A stretch of 64,000 nucleotides of DNA from Nothopassalora personata (Eukaryota > Ascomycota > Dothideomycetes > Mycosphaerellales > Mycosphaerellaceae). Under the pieces are notes generated by a model, which worked only from the letters and a program-made list of their open reading frames with translations, searched no databases and had not been told where the DNA came from. Where the stretch lies: the NCBI GenBank assembly GCA_033816765.1, contig CM066296.1:2170001-2234000 (forward strand). The letters run 5' to 3'. The position numbers were made by a program, and so were the translations under genes. Shown here piece after piece: positions 44,341-52,890 of the stretch; within the stretch, counting starts at the first letter, position 1; each line of letters begins with the position of its first letter.

Positions 44341-45879
44341 CTTAGCCCTTACAAGACAAGTAGTAAAAAGATAAGAAGCAACCTATTTACTAGCTTATCT
44401 AGGATAGGCACAAGGAGATCGCTACGTCTATGGGCAACTGAGGCTTTCGTCGACGGGTAGCTTATATTCTGACCAAATTAATCACTTGCTATCAAATGCT
44501 ATTGCATAGGCAATACCTAATCTCCAGTCCTTCGCTACACTAAGGTCCTCCTACGAGATCCTCCCTCCCCTCGGAGAGCCCTTCCTACCGTGGGCCCCTC
44601 CTAAGTTTGCTCGGCAATAGGAAACATAGTTGCTATTAGCCATCGCCGGGCCGACATACGTTACGTAGATTCCTAGTCAGCAACGACTAAGAAGGTAAGC
44701 TGCCTGGAGACTATTAGTATTAGGTGAGCTGCCTATAGACTTAGCGTAAGGAGATTGCAAGCTGAAACTAGAGACCTAGGAATAGGACTAGAGGAAGGAC
44801 CTATTGAAATTAGTATACTACAGTCCCCGGCAATCATTATAGGCAGTTGAAGTGAGGTAGAGACCTGCCCTAGAGATGAGCGAAGGCACCGCCGAGCGAT
44901 AATTATCGCCGCCGACGAGCGATATCGTCGCGATCGAACTGCGCTTTCTCTTTCTACTTGCGTTGGCGGGCTTGTCTGCTTCTGCTTCGAGGTTCGGGCG
45001 CAATCTGTTTTTGATTAGCTGCTGCAATATCGTGTCCGGCATGCCACCTACGCGCTCGCTGCGGTGCTTCCTTGCATATAGTATGCGCAGATAGCATATG
45101 CTGTTGACATTGATACGGATAGGTCCGATATTAGCGTCAGATTCTAACCACTTAGAGCGCTGCGCTGTTCGAGTTTAGACCAATCAAAAGTGCTGCTATC
45201 TAAATCGCTAAGCTGGAGGCACAGCGACCGTGCGCAGAACAGCAAGCTTAGGATATACGGAGATGCTTTTTCCGGGTGCCTTCACTCAACAACCCGCGTC
45301 CTTTTACTATCCTCTATCAGAAACAGTGTTCTGCTACTTCGCGTAGCATACTACCTAGCATAGCCTCTATTTTTATTGATTACTACTTCGCAGTGCCCTC
45401 ATATAGACTAATGGATACGCGAGATATTACTACTTAATAGCTGGACCCATTTACAACACCTTCTAAGGAGACACTACCGCAACCTCATTAGGGATAGCGT
45501 AAATGTAGGGGCTGTGTAATTATTGCCGGGGACTATATAAGGTAGGAGAGGATAGTAGGGTACGTATTTTCCGGGCTTTTTTAAAGCAATTCCGGAGGGT
45601 TTTGTAGCAGAACTATAGGAGCACTAGATAACAAAGCCCTAGGCTTCTGAAATTTAGAGCGCCGCTGCTAAAACCTAGGAGCTAACTAGGTCTACTAAGT
45701 CTACTAAGCCAAGTCTCATCTACAAGACTGAGACTTAGCAAGTAACCAGACAGTCAGACTCGACTTAGTTGGACTTGGCTCAGTATCAAAGTTTATTACA
45801 CTCAGCTTGCTTGGACTTGTCTACTTGCTAAGTCTACTTGGTTGGGGCTTGGTTAGGGTCCATACTGTGTTGCTCGCCT
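44341..45879. other. AT-rich, RIP-like decayed repeat sequence
   Basis: CTA/TAG-rich and poor in CA/TG, without long ORFs; this is the start of the mutated compartment. A 74-aa minus ORF (44818-45042, MPDTILQQLIKNRLRPNLEA) with a basic KRKR patch is present but not convincing. Around 45670-45850, degenerate CTACTTGGACTTG/AAGTCTACTAAG motifs recur on both strands. Confidence 0.5.
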
Positions 45880-46055
45880 GGGGTGCGACTGTCGCACCGT
45901 GTAACACGTTAATACGTTTGTTCTGTATGAGTAATACGTTGCCTAATGTTGTGGCAACGACTGTCGGGCACTATAGTGAACCCATAATCTAGATTCTGGA
46001 GAAGATGCTCGAGCCGTGATGTCAAGCGCAAGCTGTGGCACTACACTAGATATAG

Positions 46056-46610
46056 GCGGGCACTATAGTGCCCGAGCCTCAGATATGAACTGCCGTCGCT
46101 ATCTACCACACTATTGCCTTTCAAGGTACCTTACAAGACGTGTATTACTATACACCCATACAGCCTTATTTCGAAAGACTGTAACTACACCTTTCTACAG
46201 CTTCATTTTAGCTATGACTATTGTTATGGTCATGGTGGTGACAATCCACTGCGTCTCCATCATGAGAAAACGCAACCCTGTAATCACTGCCCTTTTGTAT
46301 TGCACATACTCTATCAGCAAAAGCAGATGTGCTACCGTCTACACTATTGACTGGAGCTATCTTGTGGACTCTCCACGCCGTGAATTCTGCATCACAGTAG
46401 CACATCTTATCATCTACACAACCATAGCATGGCTGATTCCTTGGGACAAGACTAATGTCTCCATAATAACCATCTACATTGCAAACATATGTGCGGCACT
46501 ACTAAGCATAGCGCTCCAGGCGGTGCGCCCACCAAAATTAGCATCCTCTGCAGTGCCACAATAATTGACAGGACCTAATATCCAAGGCTAGGGCATTATA
46601 TTGCTCGCCC
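46056..46610. mobile_element. About 555 bp insertion with inverted ends, absent from copy B
   Basis: Comparison with copy B (GCACACCGGATATGCATC) shows extra sequence here. The left junction is AGATATAG|GCGGGCACTATAGTG and the right is GCATTATATTGCTCGCCCG|GATATGCG. The ends are imperfect inverted repeats (CGGGC..TATA.TGCCC..AGCC), and GATAT flanks both sides as a possible 5-bp target duplication. The insert contains an ORF and, unlike the surrounding sequence, retains many CA/TG dinucleotides, so it appears less affected by RIP, or younger. Exact ends are approximate. Confidence 0.55.
46085..46564 (+). CDS. Putative membrane protein within the insertion, 159 aa
   Basis: ATG 46085 (MNCRRYLPHYCLSRYLTRRV) to TAA at 46562; the frame is open a little further upstream (46019). 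Three hydrophobic segments are visible: FYSFILAMTIVMVMVVTIHC, EFCITVAHLIIYTTIAWLIP, and IITIYIANICAALLSIAL. They are separated by a basic loop (SIMRKRNPV) and a polar loop (DWSYLVDSPRRE). This could be a small multi-spanning membrane protein carried by a mobile element. No family is recognised. Hydrophobic ORFs can arise by chance in AT-rich DNA, so coding is not certain. Confidence 0.4.
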   Translation: MNCRRYLPHYCLSRYLTRRVLLYTHTALFRKTVTTPFYSFILAMTIVMVMVVTIHCVSIMRKRNPVITALLYCTYSISKSRCATVYTIDWSYLVDSPRREFCITVAHLIIYTTIAWLIPWDKTNVSIITIYIANICAALLSIALQAVRPPKLASSAVPQ

Positions 46611-46778
46611 GGATATGCGTTTAGACCGCAAGAGCCGCTCGCTATGTTCAACTACACGACTAATCCATATCTCGGGTAAGAGATCGAGAGAGCTCGTGCG
46701 CTTGTTGGTGTTAGTGGCTTGTGTCAGCAGAAGTGAGATCACGAGCTGGCTCAGTAGTGAGCTGGTAGTGGAAGTCAT
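46596..46778 (-). CDS. F-box-like short ORF, copy A
   Basis: ATG 46776-46778, 60 aa: MTSTTSSLLSQLVISLLLTQ then NKRTSSLDLLPEIWISRV. The core L-D-L-(L/P)-P-E-I resembles the first helix of an F-box (LPxEI). The paralogous stretch at about 50300-50420 reads TSLLDLPPEIRVSRIVYSH, closer to the consensus. If real, it is a fragment of an F-box gene linked to the secreted-protein gene upstream on the same strand (47390-47136). Its 3' end runs into the insertion boundary at 46610, so the ORF is probably truncated. Confidence 0.3.
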   Translation of the reverse strand: MTSTTSSLLSQLVISLLLTQATNTNKRTSSLDLLPEIWISRVVEHSERLLRSKRISGRAI

Positions 46779-47135
46779 GATGGCGGTAGTGGTAGTAGAG
46801 TTTTGATGTTAAATGTGATTGAGAAGGAGCTAAGAAAGTGAGGATGAGGATGTAGATGTAGTAACTCATGCATTTGGTACAGTAGCCGCTCTCAGAACTC
46901 GAGTACGGCCGCGACATGGTCTTTCACCACATAATACTATCTTTATCACCTCTGACTAGATAAGTGTCACTTTGCAGTCCATCAACGACCACCCTTCGCT
47001 TTCCGACTCCGACTTCACGTCAACTCGCCAGCTCTGCACTCCACGCTTCTGGTTTCTGTCCTTGTACAGAGCTAGCGCAGGGTCCGGTCAATCTCCTGAT
47101 GGGCAGTTGATCCGGTTGTATTGACCGCAGTTCTT

Positions 47136-47390
47136 CTATGGAACGTTTCCATTCGCGGGAGGGAGGCATGTTCGCAACCCATTGACGACGGGACAATCGT
47201 CGGAGTCCTCCTCGACGTGATTCGATGACTTTCCGTTAGGATCCTGGCTAACTCCGTGGTCTTGTTCTTGAGCGCTCCGAGGAGTCAATCCCTGCCTCGT
47301 AGGAGATTGACTAGCATCAAGGACCGATCCGACTGGAACAGCACTTGTTGCGGTTGCTGCAATAAAGATAATAGCAAGTAGAAACTTCAT
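47136..47390 (-). CDS. Small secreted protein SSP-2, 84 aa (paralogue of SSP-1)
   Basis: ATG 47388-47390; the longer open frame upstream was rejected because the signal peptide starts exactly here. MKFLLAIIFIAATATSAVPV is a signal peptide (cleavage near SAV|PVG). The mature chain of about 65 residues is hydrophilic and acidic (HVEEDSDDC), with two cysteines (CPVVNGLRTC). It aligns with SSP-1 over the signal peptide, the VLDA motif and the LTPR motif, but the mature parts diverge strongly while the promoter and 3' flank are better conserved. That pattern is common in fast-evolving secreted proteins. No domain recognised. It lies 0.7 kb from a Copia remnant. Confidence 0.65.
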   Translation of the reverse strand: MKFLLAIIFIAATATSAVPVGSVLDASQSPTRQGLTPRSAQEQDHGVSQDPNGKSSNHVEEDSDDCPVVNGLRTCLPPANGNVP

Positions 47391-47505
47391 TGCGTCGAAA
47401 TTAGTATAATCGGTTAATGTTGACAAAGATTTGACTTGAGTTGACGTTGCTGAAGGATGTTGTAGATGTAGATTTCTGCCTCTTCGTAAGAGTAAGTGAA
47501 AGGGC

Positions 47506-47514
47506 ATTATATAT
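47506..47514 (-). promoter_or_regulatory. TATA-like element of SSP-2
   Basis: ATATATAAT on the minus strand, 116 bp upstream of the SSP-2 start, inside the same GGGCATTATATATGGACTGT context as for SSP-1. The difference in spacing (116 vs 167 bp) reflects indels in the leader. Confidence 0.5.
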
Positions 47515-48090
47515 GGACTGTAGCATTCGAGATCCAAATTACAATCTCGTGAACGTTAGTTGACTTTTGCTAGAATAGTCCTAGTAAGTTTCTGGCTAAT
47601 CGTTAGGCTATGCTCCAGAGAGAAGCCGACATGCCCATTTACCTACCTACATATCTGACCTCTTGTATAATAGTTCATCCGAGATAGGTACAAGGAGATT
47701 CGCTAGGCAAAGCTAGAGACCTAGGAATAGGACTAGGGAAAGGATCTAGCAAAATAAGTATACTACAAGGTAGGAAACGATAGCAGGACAACATAACTCG
47801 CGGCGAATATCGATTATCGCGTGTATATTCGCACCTACAATGCCTATGTATATAGATTATTATGGGGATTACTCGCAAACTAGCACGTTCATTATCGCAC
47901 CTCGAAATACGCGTTCCTCGACCTCGCCGTTGCCAATCTCACCTGTTCTTGCTCCTGCTACTACTGCTGCTGCTGTGGTAATAGCCTATAGCTCCTCGCG
48001 GTGACTATACTGTGGATTGGTACTTTTATTATCATATCGACACGCTTACCGACTTCACCTATAAGAGTGCCACTGTAGCGTAGCTAGAGT

Positions 48091-48192
48091 TGATGTGTGG
48101 TGTGAGTGTCTTAATTGAGTATCTACGAAAGAGAGAAGTCGGCTTATAAGCCGCAGTGCATGTGCACGGGCACGGACCTATAACTCACATCA
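48091..48192 (-). repeat. 3' LTR of the truncated Copia
   Basis: 102 bp; differs from the other LTR at three sites only, all of CA->TA or TG->TA type. Confidence 0.85.
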
Positions 48193-48949
48193 AGTCACCC
48201 CCTCGTGCCTGTTACATGCAGGCGCACGCAGGTGAGTGTGTATTCAAAGAAAGCAACGCTTTTGTTCATTTATCCATCAAACCTAGGGGTATCTTCCAGT
48301 AACGCCAGTATCCATTTATTCAATTTAGTTCAGTTCATTCATTCAGTCTATGTTGTTGCCTAAGCTACACCTTCTGTGTTGCTGCTCTTGTTTAGCTATG
48401 TTTCATTTAGTGTATTCAAGCTCTTTCTGCGGCACCCCCTGCCTTCAGCAGGTAGTGTTGTTCGCAGTTTATTTAGGTGTTGTTTAAGCCGCCCACCCCC
48501 TGCTTACAGATGGTGTTGTTGGTCGGTTCAGTTTAGGTGTTCTTTAGGGTGTAGGTGTTTGTCGTTCAAAATAGGGTGTAAGTGCCGTCGTAGGGGACTA
48601 TTAACCCCTCGAGCGACTAGGCCTTAACCCTAACAGCTATATTGGCTTGCTAAGGTGTAGGTGTGTTATCTTGCTGCTTGTTGTTTATAAACTAGTCCGG
48701 AGCCTAGTCTAGGTGCTGCTTCTAGCAGACAGGCCCATGCTTGCGACCGTAGTAGTTATACTGCTTCTTGTCTTAGTTCTTATTGTTCTTAAGGGTGTTG
48801 TTGTTGTTAGCCCTCGCTATGTTAGTTAAGCCTAAGGACCTACCGCTTAGGAGAGTACCCACGGCTTTAGTAAGGTGTTAGCGGCGTATCTTATCGCGAA
48901 GCATAACACAAGCCTTGTCGAAGGTGATATCGGGTGTAACTGCCTATAT

Positions 48950-49330
48950 TTAGACAAGTATAGGGAAGAATCTAGCCACGGAGGTGGATAGGCACAATAG
49001 TGCTCGCTTGTCGCTTGTTATAGCGATCTTGGTATTGTCAATTCGGTCGTTCAAGTTGTTAATCTTGTCTATATGACTATCGAGGTTGGCGCCGGCGTAG
49101 TTGTGAGATAGCTCTACTATCTTACGATGAAGGTTGAAGAACTCGGTCTCGGTGTTGGGTTCGTAAAGTGTCTGTAGCTTCTTAAGCAGCACTCGCCCGT
49201 CGTCGAAGTCAGCCGCAGCCAGCTTGTTCTTAATAGCGCTAGTAAGGGTAAGGGTGATAATATCTGCCGCATTAGCGACGCTCTCGTCATATGTCTTCTG
49301 CAGCTTAGATCTAGCATCTTGCTTCTTCAC
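48950..49330 (-). pseudogene. Copia gag fragment
   Basis: 126 codons open on the minus strand from an ATG at 49330. It contains LKKLQTLYEPNTETEFFNLH and KIVELSHNYAGANLDSHIDK, the pattern of the gag polypeptide of LTR Copia elements. Downstream on the minus strand (about 48740-48800) a zinc-knuckle relic (YNYYGRKHGP) is visible with its first cysteines replaced by tyrosine and interrupting stops, consistent with C-to-T decay. Confidence 0.75.
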
Positions 49331-49597
49331 TTATGTGTATTGCTAAAGCTTGTTGCGACGCAGTACGGCCTTAATGTCGAGTGACCAGGTCGCGTAGTTG
49401 CTACCGTCTGCGAGCAGCTTAGGGATGCCGTGTGTCGCGTCGCTGCCCATGTTTGCTAAGTGTCGAGTCGCGTGTTTTCGGGTTTGGTGATGTTTGTGGT
49501 GTCGCTCACCCCCTGCTTCTTAGGTGTTGGGCGACTGTTGCGACGGTGAGGTTGTTAAGGGAGGTATGCGGAAGTTGCGTAAGGGCGCATAACCAGT

Positions 49598-49699
49598 TGA
49601 TGTGTGGTGTGAGTGTCTTGATTGAGTATCTACGAAAGAGAGAAGTCGGCTTATAAGCCGCAGTGCATGTGCACGGGCACGGACCCATGACTCACATCA
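49598..49699 (-). repeat. 5' LTR of the truncated Copia
   Basis: 102 bp; the less mutated copy (keeps TTGATT and CCATGAC where the partner has TTAATT and CTATAAC). Confidence 0.85.
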
Positions 49700-49879
49700 A
49701 GTGCTAGAGCTATAAAGATAATCCATTCACCGCAGCATGTAATGCAATACAACATGCTAGGCATTCCCTTATAACGGAGTCTATTTCGCGACATGAGATA
49801 TCTCCGTGTAGGGCCCTCACTGTGTCGCGTCCTTACTAGGGAATGATGCGTGCGAGGATTGATTATCGCGCGTATGTTA

Positions 49880-50097
49880 CGAGCGAATATCGATTATCGC
49901 ATAGGGTGCGAACATCGTATAGGTGCGACTATCGCATAGGGTACCACTATCACGTAGAGCGCCACTATCGCGTAGGGTGCCACCATTGCTACTACCGCGT
50001 AGGGCGCCACTCTCGCGTAGGGCGCCACTGTCGCATCGGTTGCCACTATCGCATCGGGTGCCACTATCGCATAGGGTGCGACTATGGTGCGACTATG
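49880..50097. repeat. 18-bp minisatellite, about 11-12 degenerate copies
   Basis: Tandem copies of a unit close to GCCACTATCGCGTAGGGT, varying at TATCG/TCTCG/TGTCG and CGTAGGG/CATCGGG/CATAGGG. The plus strand can be read through as a Arg/Ser/His-rich ORF and the minus as Val/Ala/Pro-rich, both artefacts of the unit length being a multiple of three. Related motifs (GTGCGACTGTCGCACC) occur at 45887 in copy A. Confidence 0.85.
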
Positions 50098-50099
50098 GC

Positions 50100-50430
50100 A
50101 CCATGTAACCCTGGAGGATAGAGCTTGCGTTTGTTCTACATAAGTGAAGCATTGCCTAATATTGCGGAATCTGTTGTCGGGCACCGTAGTGAACCCATGA
50201 CCTAGAGAAGGTGCTCGAGCAGGGACGTCAAGCGCAAGCCGTGGCAGCACACCGGATATGCATCTTGACCGCAGGAGCCGCTCGCTATGTTCGACTCGTA
50301 AGGATGGGAGTAGACTATGCGACTAACCCGTATCTCGGGTGGGAGGTCGAGGAGGCTGGTGCGCTGTATGCTGTAAGTCATGCTAAGGCAGAAGTGGGTA
50401 GGGGTTTCTGCTGAATGATCAACCACACGC
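50100..50430. repeat. Segmental duplication, copy B (partial)
   Basis: Aligns with 45900-46055 plus 46611-46740 of copy A without the intervening insertion. It includes the F-box-like stretch on the minus strand (TSLLDLPPEIRVSRIVYSH). The secreted-protein part of the unit is missing. Confidence 0.7.
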
Positions 50431-50443
50431 AATAATCTACGGG

Positions 50444-50470
50444 TTGATTGATTGATTGATTGATTGATTC
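50444..50470. repeat. (TTGA)n microsatellite
   Basis: Six to seven TTGA units ending at TTCGAT. Confidence 0.9.
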
Positions 50471-50744
50471 GATACTGGTACATCTAGATGCCCTAGTGGC
50501 TCTAATGCGGTAGCGTCAAATACTAATCTCATCTAGTGTCTCTTATTTTGCGGTATTACCTCCTTGAAAGCTGCTATAGGCAGTGTCTCGGCGTAGAAAG
50601 TGTAGCTATCTCCTATAGCAGTTAACATGCTATGCCCCTTAGCGGCGTATCTTACTATTACCTCTTCGGCTGTCTGCTTTTAGTGTTTCCGTGCTCGTCG
50701 CGCGGTAGCTTATAGTGTCCTGATTTAGTGCTGAAGTTGTTATA

Positions 50745-51056
50745 ATGTCTAGACGCGCTCTGTTCGTAGATCTATCGGGTCGAAGAGACGAGACCCGGCG
50801 CTGTGTCGCTGTGTCTTGTTTCTTGCAGATCTTAGTTTCACCCGAAGGCTACTCGCACCGCGCGCACTACGAGAAGGTGCCTGCATCGCGCGGCATAATC
50901 CACGGGTTCGTTGAGCCTTCCATCGATGCATCTTACAAGTTACATCAAGATTTTGGCTCGAACTGGTCATTCTCAGCTTTAAGAAGCGCACCTAGAACTA
51001 GCACAACTCCAAGCGCGAACACGTCTGCGAAGCGGACATGTATGCACGTTGTGTAA
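50745..51056 (+). CDS. Doubtful ORF, 103 aa
   Basis: ATG 50745, MSRRALFVDLSGRRDETRRC; includes SYKLHQDFGSNWSF. It is not depleted of CA/TG, unlike its right-hand neighbour. No family recognised. It could be a fragment of a host gene next to the LTR at 51119. Confidence 0.25.
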   Translation: MSRRALFVDLSGRRDETRRCVAVSCFLQILVSPEGYSHRAHYEKVPASRGIIHGFVEPSIDASYKLHQDFGSNWSFSALRSAPRTSTTPSANTSAKRTCMHVV

Positions 51057-51118
51057 AAGTATGCCAACAGTCCCTCGGCGCAGCGCACGACGAATGTCCG
51101 GCCGGAGACAGGTGTGTC

Positions 51119-51299
51119 TGTTGTATATAGGTATTTGACGAGTACAAGCTTCCAGATTGAAACGATAGGGTGGATTAGTAACCCTTATGAATTGCCACAA
51201 GGTGTGAGACTATCTAGCTATAGAAAACAGTGTAATATAGTGTAGTGTGTGTGTGCTAAGTCCTAACTAATATAGACCTTGGTTACCTAATTCACAACA
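51119..51299 (-). repeat. Probable 3' LTR of a Copia element
   Basis: 181 bp beginning TGTTGTATATAG and ending AATTCACAACA (inverted TGTTGT/ACAACA ends), followed at once by CTCCCCCTTTA, a polypurine tract on the minus strand. This predicts a minus-oriented element extending to the right. No matching second LTR was found in the window, so it is assigned by structure only. It marks the left border of the strongly RIP-mutated island. Confidence 0.5.
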
Positions 51300-51829
51300 C
51301 TCCCCCTTTAGACTAACTACTATAAAGACAGTCTAATTAACTTAATATTACCTATGTTACTGTATTAGTCTCGAACACCTTTACTAGTTCTAGATACTAG
51401 GTTTCTGCTATAAGCAAGTATATACTAAGGATAGTAATCTTGTTAGATTTGCATATATAAGAGACCTACTCTTAGACATACTTAGGCCTTATCTTTCCGC
51501 TTTTAGAAGTGAACAGAAGGTTCTCTCGGCTTAAGAAGGTCTAGCTAGGCAGCAATGCATAAACCTCGTAGGTACGTATAAAAGAAGCTAGTTCTTTACC
51601 GAACAACTCTCTCTACTTTATACTACTTTATACCTCTCTTCCCCCCTTTTTAGACTACTACACCTACTTATATACCCTAACAACTACTATATACCTATTC
51701 TTAAAGCTTTTTAAGAAGCTTTTAGCAAGGTATACTGTATATATAATAGTGTTTTAAGGGTATTACTAACTTGTAAGTAGCATTATAGTAGATATTGTTA
51801 AGTGGACTCCTATAAACTAGTTTAGTAGT

Positions 51830-52890
51830 ACTAGTAATGTCTTTAGTAGTAGATCTAGCTCTAGTGACGATTAAGATCCTAATAAGCGTCCTCCTAGTAA
51901 TAGTAGAAAGGGTCTACCTACATCTAGTAGGATCTCTAAGCGTAAGACCCTTATTAAGGCACTTAGACTAGTTAAGTAGATTATCGAGAGTAGGCGTAAG
52001 ATCACTAAGAAGAATATAACCTTATAGCTTACTATAGCATCCCTTAAGGTTGCCTTCTATAAGAAGAAGCTTCTAACTACTAAGGGTAGTATTACTAATC
52101 TGCCGAACTAGGGTTAGATTAACGCGGCTGCCTAGGATTTTAATTATATAATAGTCGACCCTTAAGGTCGTATTTCTAACACTATTACTATTAACCTTAA
52201 TAGTGGTTAGAACTACCTTCCTACCTTATAGGCTTCCGCTATAGACTATCTTATTTAGTACTTCGGCAGCGCCTATAACCGCTATAAGGAGAGATCTAAC
52301 CTTCCCTTTTCTAGTTACTATACTATTCTAGGATAGTTTAAGGGCTGCTATACTAACTGCGCTCTTAACAATTATTACGATAAGTGTAGCTTCTTCTCTC
52401 TACGGACCCTATAGTAGAGTGCCGCTAGTCTATCTAGAACCTACTAGTAGCCTAGTGTAGGTTATACTCGCTCCGCTAGTGCTGTATTCTAGGGTAGTGT
52501 ATAGTATAGTTGATCTCCTTCTATTATACGTAGTAGTCCTCTACGTAAGGGCTTCCTATCTCTAGTTCTATACTCTCCTAGTATAAGTACCTCTAGATAT
52601 AGTCTTTAGATGCTACCTACCTAGCTTATTCCTAGCGATGTAGACTAGCGCCTAAGCATCCCTAGGGCTCCTAGTAATGGTTCTAGAACTGTCCTCCTAG
52701 AGCTTCGCCTCCTATTCTCTAACTCCCTCTCTTAGGATAAGGTTACTACCTTAATTCGTTAGTTCCTGCAGCGCTTAGGCACTAATAATAACTTTTAGGA
52801 GGGTGCTATGTTGAACTCGACTTCCTATAAGAGGGGTTCTAGAGGCTCTAGTAGTTTTAGTAGCAAGTAGTAGTCTAGATAGTATACTTG
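51830..52890 (+). pseudogene. Degenerate plus-strand ORF, antisense to the Copia pol
   Basis: One plus frame can be followed for about 340 codons with almost all interruptions being TAG/TAA, as if CAG/CAA Gln codons had mutated. It shows a Ser-rich start, a basic segment (SRISKRKTLIKALRL), then KVAFYKKKLLTTKGSITNLP and a Ser-rich tail. No match to gag, pol or a known domain. It lies between the RNase H end of Copia-1 (about 53200) and the LTR at 51119, on the opposite strand to pol. Confidence 0.4.

Larger units (their letters stand above)
45880..47660. repeat. Segmental duplication, copy A (interrupted)
   Basis: 45880-46055 and 46611-46700 align with 50080-50340 (copy B). Blocks such as ATTGCCTAAT/GTTGCCTAAT, GTCGGGCAC..TAGTGAACCC, GTGCTCGAGC, GACGTCAAGCGCAAGC and ACCGCA-GAGCCGCTCGC are shared. 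46600-47660 aligns with copy C at 43340-44340. Copy A therefore carries both halves of the ancestral unit and is split by the insertion at 46056-46610. Confidence 0.75.
48091..49699 (-). mobile_element. Truncated Copia LTR retrotransposon (gag only), 1.6 kb
   Basis: Bounded by two 102-bp direct repeats beginning TGATGTGTGG and ending CTCACATCA. The internal region encodes a Copia-type gag on the minus strand and degenerate zinc-knuckle sequence, but no protease, integrase or RT. A purine tract (minus strand GAGGGGGTGA) adjoins the left LTR, as expected for a polypurine tract, which confirms minus orientation. It may be a non-autonomous derivative. No clear target duplication was found (AGT adjoins both ends). 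Confidence 0.8.

Noticed and set aside
47391..47537. 133-aa version of SSP-2
   Set aside because: The extra N-terminal part lies in the promoter/leader shared with SSP-1, which is not open there, and the signal peptide would become internal.
49880..50097. CRISPR-like array
   Set aside because: The 18-bp units are directly abutting and degenerate with no unique spacers; it is a minisatellite in a eukaryotic genome.
49843..50250. Arg/His-rich and Val/Ala/Pro-rich ORFs on both strands
   Set aside because: Both result from translating the 18-bp minisatellite.
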